Assembly: GCF_030140925.1 (NCBI RefSeq)
Contig: NZ_JARBWD010000001.1
Coordinates: 2,170,001 to 2,234,000, forward strand
Length of the DNA stretch: 64,000 nt
Direction of reading: 5' to 3'
Source: Parerythrobacter aestuarii
GTDB taxonomy: Bacteria > Pseudomonadota > Alphaproteobacteria > Sphingomonadales > Sphingomonadaceae
Part shown: positions 55,244 to 63,885 of the stretch, in pieces
Numbering within the stretch: position 1 is the stretch's first letter
Layout of the letters: each line of letters opens with the position of its first letter
Translations under genes and position numbers: made by a program
The notes under the pieces: model-generated
The model's database searches: none
What the model was told of the DNA's origin: nothing
What the model saw: only the letters and a program-made list of their open reading frames with translations

Positions 55244-55684
55244 TCAGTCCTCCGGATACAACCGTTTCATCGTCGCCCAGTCTGCGGCCAGCATCTCTTC
55301 CAGCACCTCCATATCAATGTTCGCCAACTTGTTGATATAAAGGCAACTCTTTCCCGTCGAATGTTTGCCCAGCCGCTTCAAATGTGCATCACGCCGCTTG
55401 CCGGTCGCCTCATCGCAATAGCCGCCCATCAAGTAGAGCGAATGCCTGGCCTTGCGCGGTGAGAACCCGGTCCGCAGCCAGTGCACGTCGCGCCCGCTGG
55501 CATAGGTGGTGCGATAAGAGCCGTAGCCGATGATCGAAGGGCCCCACATCTTCGGCGCTTCGCCCGTGACCTTGCGGAAGAGCGCGTCGAGCTGCTTCGC
55601 CTCTTCCCGCTTCCGCTCAGGCTCCACAGCGGCGATGAAATTCGCCGGGTCGATATCGGTGATCTGCGTCTTCGCTTCCGCCAT
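55244..55684 (-). CDS. DUF1801 domain protein
   Basis: A 146-residue protein with the DUF1801 (YdhG-like) pattern: ITDIDPANFIAAVEPERKREEAKQLD, then MWGPSIIGYGSYRTTY, SPRKARHSLYLMGG and a C-terminal GKSCLYINKLANIDMEVLEEM. The ATG at 55684 (GAGAGGA about 9 nt upstream) gives the normal length. The family is small, soluble and of unknown function; it is related to the iron-chaperone-like frataxin-independent YdhG group. Confidence 0.88.
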   Translation of the reverse strand: MAEAKTQITDIDPANFIAAVEPERKREEAKQLDALFRKVTGEAPKMWGPSIIGYGSYRTTYASGRDVHWLRTGFSPRKARHSLYLMGGYCDEATGKRRDAHLKRLGKHSTGKSCLYINKLANIDMEVLEEMLAADWATMKRLYPED

Positions 55685-55782
55685 CGTAGATTGTCCTCTC
55701 CACCCCACTACACTTCGCGAGCCTTTGTGTTAGAGCGCACGCCAACGCGGCAACAGATCGCATCTGATGGGGGAGAATACGA

Positions 55783-57045
55783 ATGAGCGTCACGCTTCTC
55801 AAGAAGCTGATGGGCAGCAAGATCAAACAGGGTGTTCTCACGCTGATCGATCATCAGGGAAAATCGGACAGCTTCGGCACGCCGACGGAAGGCTTTCCCA
55901 ATGTCACCCTGCGCCTTGCAGACGGCAAGGTCGCCCGCGACATTTTGCTCGACCCGCGGCTCGGTGCCGGTGAATGCTACATGGACGGGCGCCTGATCAT
56001 CGAGGAAGGCGGCGGGATCATGGAGATGATCCAGTTGATCCGCGCCAACACCCCGTGGGAGCGCGGCGAGCGGCTCAAAGCCCCTTCCCCACTCAAGCGC
56101 GTCACCAACCATCTGTCATTCCTGAAGGACAGCTTCAACCGGCCTGACAGCGCCAAGCGCAACATCGCCCATCACTACGATATCGGGAACGATCTTTACG
56201 ACCTGTTCCTCGATCCCGAGCACTGGCAGTACAGCTGCGCCTACTGGCCGGGCTATCCCGGTCGCACGGATATGACGCTCGACGAGGCCCAGGAACGCAA
56301 GCTGGCGCATATCGCGGCCAAGCTGGCGCTCGAGCCGGGCATGCGCGTAGTCGAAATCGGCTGTGGCTGGGGCGGCCTCGCGATCTACCTCGCACGCAAG
56401 TTCGACGTGCATGTCACCGGGATTACCCTGAGCGAAGAACAGGCCAAGCTGGCGGTAGAACGCGCCAAGGCGGCGGGCGTGGCCGACAAGGTCGAGATCA
56501 AGTTGATCGACTATCGCGACTTTGCAGAGAGCGGTGAGAAGTTCGACCGCGTCGTATCCATCGCCATGTTCGAAGCCGTCGGCCGCCCGCAGTTCGAGAC
56601 CTACTTCCGTTGCTGCGGCAATTTGATGAAGGAGGATGGCGTCTTCCTCGTCCACACCATCGGCCGGATGGGCGTGCCCGGCGCGACCGACGCCTTTACC
56701 TCCAAATACATCTTCCCCGGCGGATACATCCCGGCGTTGAGCGAGACACTGGCGGCGAGCGAAAAGTTCCGGCTGATCGCTAGCGATATCGAGACACTGC
56801 GGCTGCACTACGCCCCCACCTTGCGTGCATGGTACGACCGCTGCATGGCCAACAAGGACAAGATCGTCGAACTCTACGATGAACGCTTTTTCCGCATGTG
56901 GACCTTCTACCTCGCCGGGGCGACAGCAGCCTTTGAAAGCGGCGGCATGTGTAACTACCAGATCCAGTACGTCCGCAATCGGCACGCGCTGCCGATCACC
57001 CGCGACTACATGGCAGAGGGCGAACGCAAGCTGATGGGCGAGTAG
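55783..57045 (+). CDS. cfa: Cyclopropane-fatty-acyl-phospholipid synthase
   Basis: A 420-residue enzyme that adds a methylene bridge from SAM across double bonds of membrane phospholipid acyl chains. The SAM site is VVEIGCGWGGLAIYLAR (about residues 186-202). Typical blocks are NIAHHYDIGNDLYDLFLD, YSCAYWP, SIAMFEAVG and the C-terminal MWTFYLAGATAAFESGGMCNYQIQ. The protein slightly exceeds 400 residues, normal for the family. It is convergent with the acyltransferase gene, three bases apart. Confidence 0.95.
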   Translation: MSVTLLKKLMGSKIKQGVLTLIDHQGKSDSFGTPTEGFPNVTLRLADGKVARDILLDPRLGAGECYMDGRLIIEEGGGIMEMIQLIRANTPWERGERLKAPSPLKRVTNHLSFLKDSFNRPDSAKRNIAHHYDIGNDLYDLFLDPEHWQYSCAYWPGYPGRTDMTLDEAQERKLAHIAAKLALEPGMRVVEIGCGWGGLAIYLARKFDVHVTGITLSEEQAKLAVERAKAAGVADKVEIKLIDYRDFAESGEKFDRVVSIAMFEAVGRPQFETYFRCCGNLMKEDGVFLVHTIGRMGVPGATDAFTSKYIFPGGYIPALSETLAASEKFRLIASDIETLRLHYAPTLRAWYDRCMANKDKIVELYDERFFRMWTFYLAGATAAFESGGMCNYQIQYVRNRHALPITRDYMAEGERKLMGE

Positions 57046-57048
57046 GCC

Positions 57049-58392
57049 TCAGCTGCCTTTCTTGACCCACTGGTAGACCGGCCCGAAACCAAGGAAGGCC
57101 GCGCCTACGTATGGCAGCGCGACGACCCAGATCCGCACACCGGTGATCCCTTCCGGGCTGGCAATGCTGATCGCAGCGGTCATGGCGAGACCGAGGCAGA
57201 TCATGGCGACGCCCGCCACCACCCGCGCTTTGGGCACAGTGCGCCCGCCGCGGATCGGTCCGAAGGCGCGCTCGTGCCTGGCGAACACTGCGATCATCGG
57301 CAGCAGGGCGAGGATATAGAGCAAGAACCACACCGGCCGTGTCCACCACCAGGCAGCAGTGCCCGGATAGAGATCGAGTCCCAATCCGCCCAGCAGCCAT
57401 GCTGATACCATCACCAGCACGAAGGCCGTGAGGTGCCACAAGTAAACCGTCATGATCATCCCGTTCATCAGCACCGTCGCAGTCCAGAGCGAGGTGTGGT
57501 CGAGCATCCTGCGCCCCCACGGCTCGAGCGCCAGCACCAGCCCCGCCTGCAGCACGCCCAGTGCGAACAGCGCCAACGTGGGCGGCATGGAGTTGGTCAT
57601 GTCGGCGCCCGGCACGCCGATCATGGCGATGGGATAGGGACCGAACACTGTGAGTCCCAACAGCGCCGCCAACCCAGCGGCAAAGGTCGCCAGAGCCACC
57701 CCGGCTGAGGCAAAGCGTCCGTCCTGCCAAGCATAGCCGAGCTGGTGGATGCCGACCCAGACGAACAGGAAGTTCGCGAAGTTCACCCATGGAACGCCCT
57801 GCGCAAGCGTCAGCCAGTCGATGGCTACCGCCGCCACGACCAGCGCAAAGAAGCTGCCGAAGCCAAACCGCTCCCACGCCCATTTGCTCAAGGGTGTGAG
57901 CCCCGTCACTAGCAGGTAGACCGCGAGGAACCACACTGGGATCAGCGCAAGCTCGGTCGCCATGCGGACATTGGCCCGGTCCATACCCGCCAGCGTCATC
58001 CCCAGCGCCAGCACAGCCCACAGCAACAGCACCGGGAACACCGGGTTGATCAAACGTTGGACGCGCGACGCGAACCAGTCGCGATAGACACCGGCCTGCC
58101 CAGGTTCGGCCTTACGCTTGGTCGCTGCCCAGCTGACTCCGTTCGAATATCCGCCGACGAGGAAGAATATCGGCATCACCTGGAAGCCCCAGGTCAGCCA
58201 TTGCGACCACGGCAGTATCCCGAGCAAATGCCCGCCGACCACCTCGCCATTGCCATCGAGATAGGGCGCCGCGACGAGCCAGTGGCCGATCACCACCGCC
58301 ATGATCGACAGCGCGCGCAGGAAATCGACCCAACGGTTGCGCTCCGGCGGCGCCTGTTCAGCGAGCTCGCGCGCTTTGGTCCATAGGCTCAT
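57049..58392 (-). CDS. Acyltransferase 3 family membrane protein
   Basis: A 447-residue integral membrane protein with about ten helices. The family opening is seen in RNRWVDFLRALSIMAVVIGHW, where the histidine after helix 1 would be catalytic, and in FFLVGGYSNGVSW. It belongs to the acyltransferase 3 / OafB group, which transfers acyl (often acetyl) groups to sugars or lipids of the envelope, or relates to the transmembrane domains of modification enzymes. The acceptor is unknown. Confidence 0.85.
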   Translation of the reverse strand: MSLWTKARELAEQAPPERNRWVDFLRALSIMAVVIGHWLVAAPYLDGNGEVVGGHLLGILPWSQWLTWGFQVMPIFFLVGGYSNGVSWAATKRKAEPGQAGVYRDWFASRVQRLINPVFPVLLLWAVLALGMTLAGMDRANVRMATELALIPVWFLAVYLLVTGLTPLSKWAWERFGFGSFFALVVAAVAIDWLTLAQGVPWVNFANFLFVWVGIHQLGYAWQDGRFASAGVALATFAAGLAALLGLTVFGPYPIAMIGVPGADMTNSMPPTLALFALGVLQAGLVLALEPWGRRMLDHTSLWTATVLMNGMIMTVYLWHLTAFVLVMVSAWLLGGLGLDLYPGTAAWWWTRPVWFLLYILALLPMIAVFARHERAFGPIRGGRTVPKARVVAGVAMICLGLAMTAAISIASPEGITGVRIWVVALPYVGAAFLGFGPVYQWVKKGS

Positions 58393-58497
58393 AGATTAGC
58401 GTCCCCCTCCCAAGGTTGGTTTGGGGGATATAAGGATCGATTGCGAAATTGCCCAACAGGGGCGCAAGACCTTGCCCCGAAACTTCAAACTCGAAGT

Positions 58498-58776
58498 TCA
58501 ATCCGGAATGGGAATACGTTCCGACGAGCCATCCGAACCGCTCACCACCAGGGTCTCTCCGTCATCTTCGAACCGCGCGTTGATCTGCCCGAAATACTCC
58601 CAATCGATTTCCATCCACGAGGATACCAGCACGGTCCCCTCGGCATCGCGCACCTCGATATCTTTGGACATCGTGCCTTCATTGTTTCCGGTGTGCGTAA
58701 AACTGTTGTGGCGCGCGAATATCTGGCGGCCTGATGCCTGGTGTGTTTCCCGCAATTCCCACGGCGCGTCACGCAT
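58498..58776 (-). CDS. Small hypothetical protein
   Basis: A 92-residue soluble protein that I do not recognise. The ATG at 58776 has GGGAG about 6 nt upstream, which supports expression. The sequence begins MRDAPWELRETHQASGRQ and contains EVRDAEGTVLVSSWMEIDWEYFGQINARFED; the rest is acidic. No membrane or signal segment. It lies divergent from argG, with about 150 bp between starts. Confidence 0.65.
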   Translation of the reverse strand: MRDAPWELRETHQASGRQIFARHNSFTHTGNNEGTMSKDIEVRDAEGTVLVSSWMEIDWEYFGQINARFEDDGETLVVSGSDGSSERIPIPD

Positions 58777-58928
58777 GCTTCACTCCCGTCCTGTGCTTCC
58801 TCCTATGACAGAAAGAGCCTTGGTTGACCATTTGGCGGTGGTCCTCCTTGGCCGGCCGAGAGCCATTCTTCATTGCAGTCGCACCAAGCCGCTGATACCC
58901 GCGCGCCCAAGCTAGGAGCGCTACCGAA

Positions 58929-60143
58929 ATGCCAGATATCAAACGTGTCGTCCTCGCCTATTCCGGCGGCCTCGATACTTCCGTTATTGCCAAGTGGCTC
59001 GAGGTCGAGCGCGGGCTGGAAGTGGTCACCTTCACCGCCGACCTCGGACAGGGCGAGGAACTGGAGCCGGCGCGGGCCAAGGCGCAGGCGATGGGCATTC
59101 CGGACAAGCACATCTTCATCGAGGACCTGCGCGAGGAATTCGTGCGCGATTTCGTGTTCCCGATGATGCGCGCCAATGCCCGCTACGAAGGCGACTATTT
59201 GCTCGGCACATCGATCGCGCGGCCTCTGATTTCCAAGCGGCTGGTCGAGATCGCGCATGAAACCGGCGCCGATGCCATTGCCCATGGTGCGACCGGCAAA
59301 GGTAACGACCAGGTCCGTTTCGAACTCAGCGCCTACGCGCTTGATCCGGACATTACTGTCATCGCCCCTTGGCGCGAGTGGGACCTGACCAGCCGGACCG
59401 CGCTGATCGCCTGGGCGGAGAAGCACCAGATTCAAGTGCCCAAGGACAAGCGCGGCGAAAGCCCCTTCTCCACCGACGCCAACCTCCTGCACACCTCCTC
59501 CGAGGGCAAGGTTCTGGAGGATCCGTGGGAAGAGACGCCCGACTATGTCTATTCGCGCACGGTCAATCCGGAAGATGCGCCCGAAACGCCCGAATACATC
59601 ACCATCGATTTCGAGAAGGGCGATGGCGTGGCGCTTAACGGTGAAGCCATGTCGCCTGCCACGCTGCTGGCCGCGCTCAACGAGCTTGGCCGCAAGCACG
59701 GCATCGGCAGGCTCGACCTGGTCGAGAACCGCTTCGTCGGCATGAAGAGCCGCGGCATGTACGAGACGCCGGGCGGCGAGATCTATGCCCGCGCCCATCG
59801 CGGGATAGAGCAGATCACGCTCGATCGCGGCGCAGCGCATCTCAAGGACGAGCTGATGCCCAAATATGCCGAGCTCATCTACAACGGCTTCTGGTTCAGC
59901 CCCGAGCGCGAGATGCTGCAGGCGGCGATCGACCTGAGCCAGGAAAAGGTCAGCGGCACCGTGCGGCTCAAGCTCTACAAGGGCAATGCCGATGTGGTCG
60001 GACGCAAGAGCCCCAACTCGCTCTATTCCGAAGCCCATGTGACGTTTGAGGACGACGCCGGGGCCTATGACCAGAAGGACGCGGAAGGGTTCATTCGCCT
60101 GAATGCACTGCGACTCAAGCTGCTGGGCAAGCGCGACAGGTGA
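58929..60143 (+). CDS. argG: Argininosuccinate synthase
   Basis: A 404-residue ATP-dependent ligase that joins citrulline and aspartate in arginine synthesis. The ATP pyrophosphatase P-loop is YSGGLDTS at residues 11-18; TADLGQGEE, the citrulline-binding [26 protein letters not shown] and the aspartate-site [16 protein letters not shown] are all intact. Standard length. It is the last recognisable gene before a 0.9-kb gene-free stretch. Confidence 0.98.
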   Translation: MPDIKRVVLAYSGGLDTSVIAKWLEVERGLEVVTFTADLGQGEELEPARAKAQAMGIPDKHIFIEDLREEFVRDFVFPMMRANARYEGDYLLGTSIARPLISKRLVEIAHETGADAIAHGATGKGNDQVRFELSAYALDPDITVIAPWREWDLTSRTALIAWAEKHQIQVPKDKRGESPFSTDANLLHTSSEGKVLEDPWEETPDYVYSRTVNPEDAPETPEYITIDFEKGDGVALNGEAMSPATLLAALNELGRKHGIGRLDLVENRFVGMKSRGMYETPGGEIYARAHRGIEQITLDRGAAHLKDELMPKYAELIYNGFWFSPEREMLQAAIDLSQEKVSGTVRLKLYKGNADVVGRKSPNSLYSEAHVTFEDDAGAYDQKDAEGFIRLNALRLKLLGKRDR

Positions 60144-60199
60144 GTCGCAACCGTGGTCTCCCGCCATGCTGCAGCGCAACAATCACGAATCCTGAGCGC

Positions 60200-60850
60200 A
60201 TTCTTGCGAAATTTTCGGAATGAATCGACGAGCGGTTGAGTTATCCACCGCCCTCCACAGGCAAATCGATTGAAAGTGGAAAAGTCGACGATGCCGTGCT
60301 TGCCAGAATTCGATTCGAGGCGCAGTTTGAATGTGTCGAGAGGGAAAGATGACTTCGAGTTTCTCATCCGAAAGGATTGAAAAACTTGAGAATTTCAGAA
60401 CCTCACGATGTGGAAGCGACTGTCCACGCAACCAGCGAGAGCTGACTGCAGAAGGTTCACGCCGGAAGCAGGAAAGTTCGATGACCTGGATGCGGAGTAT
60501 CGCAACCACGGTCGGGAAAACCCGATCGGGAAGAAAGGGAAACGGACGCGCCTTCGGGCGGGAAAGAGAACCGGACGGAACGATCATCAAAGGGTTGGAA
60601 CGGCTGCGGGGAAATCGATGGAGCCACAGGAAACGTGGAAGCGGGCTTCGGCCCGGTGAAACAGGACCTTCCAACGATCGAACCGGATGCCGGCGCGAGC
60701 GCCGGTGACAGAACGCGGGCCTCAGGGCACGCGGAAAGACATCGGGCGCCAAGCGCTTCCGAAACAGAACCGCCTCCGGGCGGGAAAGAGAAGGAAGACC
60801 ACGCGCTGGTGAGAGTGGGGTCGGCAGCAATGCCGGCCCCATTTGCATTT
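60200..60850 (+). ncRNA. Candidate large structured, GGA-rich RNA
   Basis: No convincing protein frame exists here, yet the DNA is dense in RNA-like structure. Perfect small hairpins with stable loops are visible: UUCG at 60549-60560 and 60642-60655, UCCG at 60770-60783, CGAG at 60690-60705, GCAA at 60817-60840, plus CCAC-AGGAAAC-GTGG at 60624-60638 and CGGG-AAAA-CCCG at 60513-60524. Between about 60,215 and 60,800 I count 26 GGA trinucleotides on the + strand against about 8 TCC, a strong strand bias. Many GGA sites follow hairpins as GGAAAG-like linkers. A terminator-like hairpin ends it. The 5' end is unknown; the first 200 bases are AT-rich and may be promoter. It could be a regulatory or protein-sequestering RNA; this is inference. 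Confidence 0.5.
60817..60850 (+). terminator. Terminator-like hairpin closing the structured region
   Basis: A 10-bp stem with one G-U pair (GGGGTCGGCA/TGCCGGCCCC, 60817-60826 and 60831-60840) capped by the GNRA tetraloop GCAA is followed by ATTTGCATTT. This is an intrinsic terminator with a somewhat weak T-run. Confidence 0.65.
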
Positions 60851-61066
60851 CCCCGGGGCAGCAGTCCCGTAATACCGCGGCTGATGGCGCAGTCGGGATG
60901 CCCATCGACACTCCAAAAAGGGATGTGTTGGGTCCCGGATTTGGCTGACCTGTCCCGCCCATGCCTGTGCAGGACAGCACAATTCGTCGTGTTTTGAGGG
61001 CATTCCAAGGCAGATCGCCCCTATGACGCGGCCAAAACCGATCCGTTTACTCCCTCTTTGGTCCTG
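60851..61066. other. Gene-free region before rlpA
   Basis: No frame here looks like a real protein. A short inverted repeat CTGTCC...GGACAG (about 60950-60976) and purine-poor stretches are visible. It probably holds the rlpA promoter, but I cannot point to a confident -35/-10 pair. Confidence 0.4.
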
Positions 61067-61086
61067 ATGGAGGTATGGGGCCTGCC

Positions 61087-61626
61087 ATGTCTGGAGGGAC
61101 ATTCTCGAAACCGTGGCGCATCGGATCCGGTGTCGCAATCGCGGTATTGCTGGCCCTGCCTGCAATGGCTTCGACCCCTGCCGTTTTGGCCGATGGTGTC
61201 AGCGAGCAGGAGTTCGTCGACACTTTCGAGACCTTCGAAGAGCTGCCGCCTTCCCCTGAACCTGCAGGCGAGGCGGTCGATCTCAATAGTTTCGATCCCC
61301 CGCTCGAACCCGAAGCAAAGCCCGCAACGCGTTCGCTAGGCAGCGGTGTCGCCTCTTACTACGGTCGCCGGTTCCATGGACGCCGAACCGCCAGCGGCGA
61401 AGCCTTCGACATGCGGGCCATGACGGCCGCACACAAGACCCTGCCTTTTGGCACCAGGGTACGGGTGACCAACCCGCGCAACGGTCGCTCCGTAATTGTC
61501 CGCATCAACGACCGAGGGCCATATGCGCGAGGCCGCACCATCGACCTTTCCCGCGCTGCTGCGGAGGAAATCGGCATCGTCCGCTCCGGTCATGGCCCGG
61601 TGGAACTGGAACTGGTAGCGTCCTGA
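61087..61626 (+). CDS. rlpA: RlpA-like septal-ring/lytic transglycosylase family protein
   Basis: A 179-residue exported protein. A signal peptide (about residues 1-35) and an acidic, proline-rich linker lead to a double-psi beta-barrel domain: GVASYYGRRFHGRRTASGE, AAHKTLPFGTRVRVTN and INDRGPYARGRTIDLSRAAAE. In Pseudomonas, RlpA cleaves glycan strands that lack stem peptides; here activity is inferred from the conserved GxxASYYG and NDRGP motifs. No SPOR domain is present, so it is the short form. An ATG four codons upstream has its GGAGG only one base away, so the start at 61087 is preferred. Confidence 0.9.
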   Translation: MSGGTFSKPWRIGSGVAIAVLLALPAMASTPAVLADGVSEQEFVDTFETFEELPPSPEPAGEAVDLNSFDPPLEPEAKPATRSLGSGVASYYGRRFHGRRTASGEAFDMRAMTAAHKTLPFGTRVRVTNPRNGRSVIVRINDRGPYARGRTIDLSRAAAEEIGIVRSGHGPVELELVAS

Positions 61627-61651
61627 AGACAAGCCGAGAGACGGACGGCGA

Positions 61652-63271
61652 CTACTGGAGCTGCATGACGAACGTCAGCAATGCGCCTCGTCCCTGCGTT
61701 GCTTCGAATTCGCTGTCGATGATTTCGTCGAACAGCGCCAGCTCGTAACCGGAATTGTCGAAATCCCAACGCATTGAAAGCCTGAGCTCCATGTCAGTCC
61801 GATCCAGCTTGCGCTGGAGCCAGGGCGTGAAGTTCACTTCGGCTTCAGCGCGCAATGACCTGTCATGCAATTGCAGCGCGCCTTCGGCGGAGGAAATGTC
61901 CATGGTGTCCCGCCCGATCCTGAGGTCGATCGTTGGCATGCCTTTGCGGGCATAGCGCGCACCCACACCAAACGAGCCGACGTTCGAACCATCGCGCAAC
62001 GCGCGCAGGCTGCGGCTCGCCTCCCGGTTGCTGATGTAATCGAGGTCCACACTCCAGTCACCGAGGTAGAGGGTGTGGCTCACAAGCAAGAAGGTCTCGC
62101 TCCCATCGGTGGACCTGCCAAAGCGATCGCTACCCTTGGCCCGGTCGTTGCGGAAGCTGATGATCGTGTCTCCGATCGGGGTTGTCCAAAGGCCCAATGC
62201 GCTCACCCCTTTGCTACGGTAACCGCTGGCATTGCCACCGTCGAACCTGTCGATAGTCTTCGTTTCCAGCTCCAATGTCAGCGTCTTGGGCAGGAGCGAA
62301 GCGAACCCTTCATCGGCCATCGCCAGCATGGGGGCGAGTTCGAAGGTCGAGACATCGAGACCATAGGTTCGGCTCGCAGTCTCGGTCCAGCGACCGGATT
62401 GGTCATGGCCTGTCCAGCTGGACTGACCGCGGCGCTCGGTCCACCTGGCGGTTATTCCCCCCTTCGACACAGAGAGTGCGTTGCGTCGGCTGGACAAGAA
62501 GGTGTTGTCTATGGTCGAGAACCCTGCCCTGAGGTTCCACCCATCGATGGCGAGGCGGGTATCAAGACGAGTTGTCTCGCCCTCGGTCGCAAACAAGCGG
62601 TCCGGTAACGAAACATAGAACGGGCGATAGCCGGCGTCTGCGGTGGAGTATTTGCCTTCGACCGACCAGGTCACTCCAGGACTGTCGATCAGCGTGGCCT
62701 TGATCCGGTGTTCCGAAGCCGCACCTGTGTCTTCTGACAGCCGCAGCGGCCTGATGGGCGAATCTGCCACCGGCACTTCCCATTCACGGCTCCAGCTGAT
62801 CCGGCTCTCCCACTCCAGCCGGCCGTCAAGCAGCTTTGCATCCAATCCGATTGCAGCGAGCGTGGCCTCTGCGTTCATGCCTGCGCGATAACCGCGCATG
62901 ATGTGATCGAGCGCGAAAGCACCGCTCGTGCCGCGAGCGAAAGACGCTTCAATCCCGATCCCTCCACCTGCTAGCTCGATAGTGTCTGCCAGCTTGAAGC
63001 CGAGCGTGGTGTCTTCAAAGGCACAGCCGAGGGCACTCGCTTCGCTACGGCGTGGGACCATCGACAGCCTGCAGGCTCCCTCGTTTTCGAAGTAGCCCGA
63101 GGCCGGAGCGAGTTTCCCGGAGGCCGGATATGCGTCCAGAGTTGGCAGCTCCACATCATCGCCCGAGCTGTCTTGCGCTTGAACGACCGATGGCGCGACC
63201 AGTTGCAGCGCGACAATTGCCGCAATGCCCGGCGCCACCAATGCAGTGAATCTTCGTGATCGGTGCTTCAT
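61652..63271 (-). CDS. Exported beta-rich protein, probable outer-membrane barrel, unknown
   Basis: A 539-residue protein I do not recognise. A long signal peptide (about residues 1-33, ending VVQA) precedes the mature protein. From about residue 100 the sequence alternates short amphipathic beta strands and turns (for example SVDLDYISNREASRSL, GVGARYARKGMPTIDLRIG, MELRLSMRWDFDNSGYEL) and ends GALLTFVMQLQ. Repeating aromatic girdles and the C-terminal strand suggest an outer-membrane beta-barrel. It may be in one transcript with the upstream small secreted gene, with a hairpin between them. Confidence 0.65.
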   Translation of the reverse strand: MKHRSRRFTALVAPGIAAIVALQLVAPSVVQAQDSSGDDVELPTLDAYPASGKLAPASGYFENEGACRLSMVPRRSEASALGCAFEDTTLGFKLADTIELAGGGIGIEASFARGTSGAFALDHIMRGYRAGMNAEATLAAIGLDAKLLDGRLEWESRISWSREWEVPVADSPIRPLRLSEDTGAASEHRIKATLIDSPGVTWSVEGKYSTADAGYRPFYVSLPDRLFATEGETTRLDTRLAIDGWNLRAGFSTIDNTFLSSRRNALSVSKGGITARWTERRGQSSWTGHDQSGRWTETASRTYGLDVSTFELAPMLAMADEGFASLLPKTLTLELETKTIDRFDGGNASGYRSKGVSALGLWTTPIGDTIISFRNDRAKGSDRFGRSTDGSETFLLVSHTLYLGDWSVDLDYISNREASRSLRALRDGSNVGSFGVGARYARKGMPTIDLRIGRDTMDISSAEGALQLHDRSLRAEAEVNFTPWLQRKLDRTDMELRLSMRWDFDNSGYELALFDEIIDSEFEATQGRGALLTFVMQLQ

Positions 63272-63288
63272 ACCCAGCTCGCCTCAAT

Positions 63289-63319
63289 GGCGATTCCCGG
63301 CTTGCCGCCGGAAATCGCC
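63289..63319. terminator. Hairpin between the small secreted gene and the barrel gene
   Basis: A 12-bp stem with one wobble (GGCGATTCCCGG/CCGGAAATCGCC, 63289-63300 and 63308-63319) lies just before the ATG of the barrel gene on the reverse strand. No T-run follows. It may end the upstream transcript partially or stabilise the mRNA. Confidence 0.4.
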
Positions 63320-63346
63320 ATCAAGCATAGTCACCCTGCGAGTCTG

Positions 63347-63724
63347 TCAGAGCTTGCCCTGGCGGACAGTGCAGCGCAGCGTTGCCTTGCCGCTCGGCGA
63401 GACCGTCAGGATTGTGTCAGTGGCGACATTGCCTGCCACGGTGCAGCCAAAGCCCTTGAGCACGAATGCCTTGGAGACACTGCCCGAGGTCACGTCGATG
63501 TTGCAGAAGCCGGTGACATTGCCGGATGAGGTGGTGACTACTCGGGTCGGGCTGTCGCCCTGGGCAATCACGATACCCTCAGGTGTTGCGACGGCAAAGC
63601 CGCAGCCGAAGTCCTTGTTGATGGTGGCCGCATTGTCCGACTTGGCAGCCAGCGGTGCCATAGGTGCAGCAAGGCCTGCAACCATGAGGGCAGCTCCGGC
63701 GACGGCAGTAATGGTCTTTCTCAT
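63347..63724 (-). CDS. Small secreted protein of unknown function
   Basis: A 125-residue protein with a signal peptide (MRKTITAVAGAALMVAGLAAP). The ATG at 63724 has AGGAG 7 nt upstream; an upstream ATG 12 codons earlier adds basic sequence and is rejected. The mature part is beta-rich with four cysteines (DFGCGFAVATPEG, GFCNIDVTSG, GFGCTVAG, TLRCTV), probably two disulfides. Similar small secreted proteins occur in sphingomonads as far as I recall, without known function. Confidence 0.7.
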   Translation of the reverse strand: MRKTITAVAGAALMVAGLAAPMAPLAAKSDNAATINKDFGCGFAVATPEGIVIAQGDSPTRVVTTSSGNVTGFCNIDVTSGSVSKAFVLKGFGCTVAGNVATDTILTVSPSGKATLRCTVRQGKL

Positions 63725-63885
63725 CTGTGTTCTCCTGTCCTGAATTTTACGGACAGGCACTCGCCCCCGGCGTTTCTACGCTCTGAGTATGCGAGTCACC
63801 CCTCCGTTCGACTCGCGACCATGGAGCAAGGGTAACAGTTTATTGACCATGCGATTGCACGGATGCGACATCGGGCCGCCCGCCG

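Noticed and set aside
60240..60250. A DnaA-box-like TTATCCACC in an AT-richer stretch, possible origin
   Set aside because: A single imperfect box (last base differs), no cluster and no origin-linked genes nearby.
60183..61008. Two reverse frames of 265 and 183 codons, and a forward frame of 125 codons, over the GGA-rich tract
   Set aside because: The proteins look random, lack ribosome sites and family motifs; the reverse frames show a repeated FSFPP-type segment only because the DNA module is repeated.
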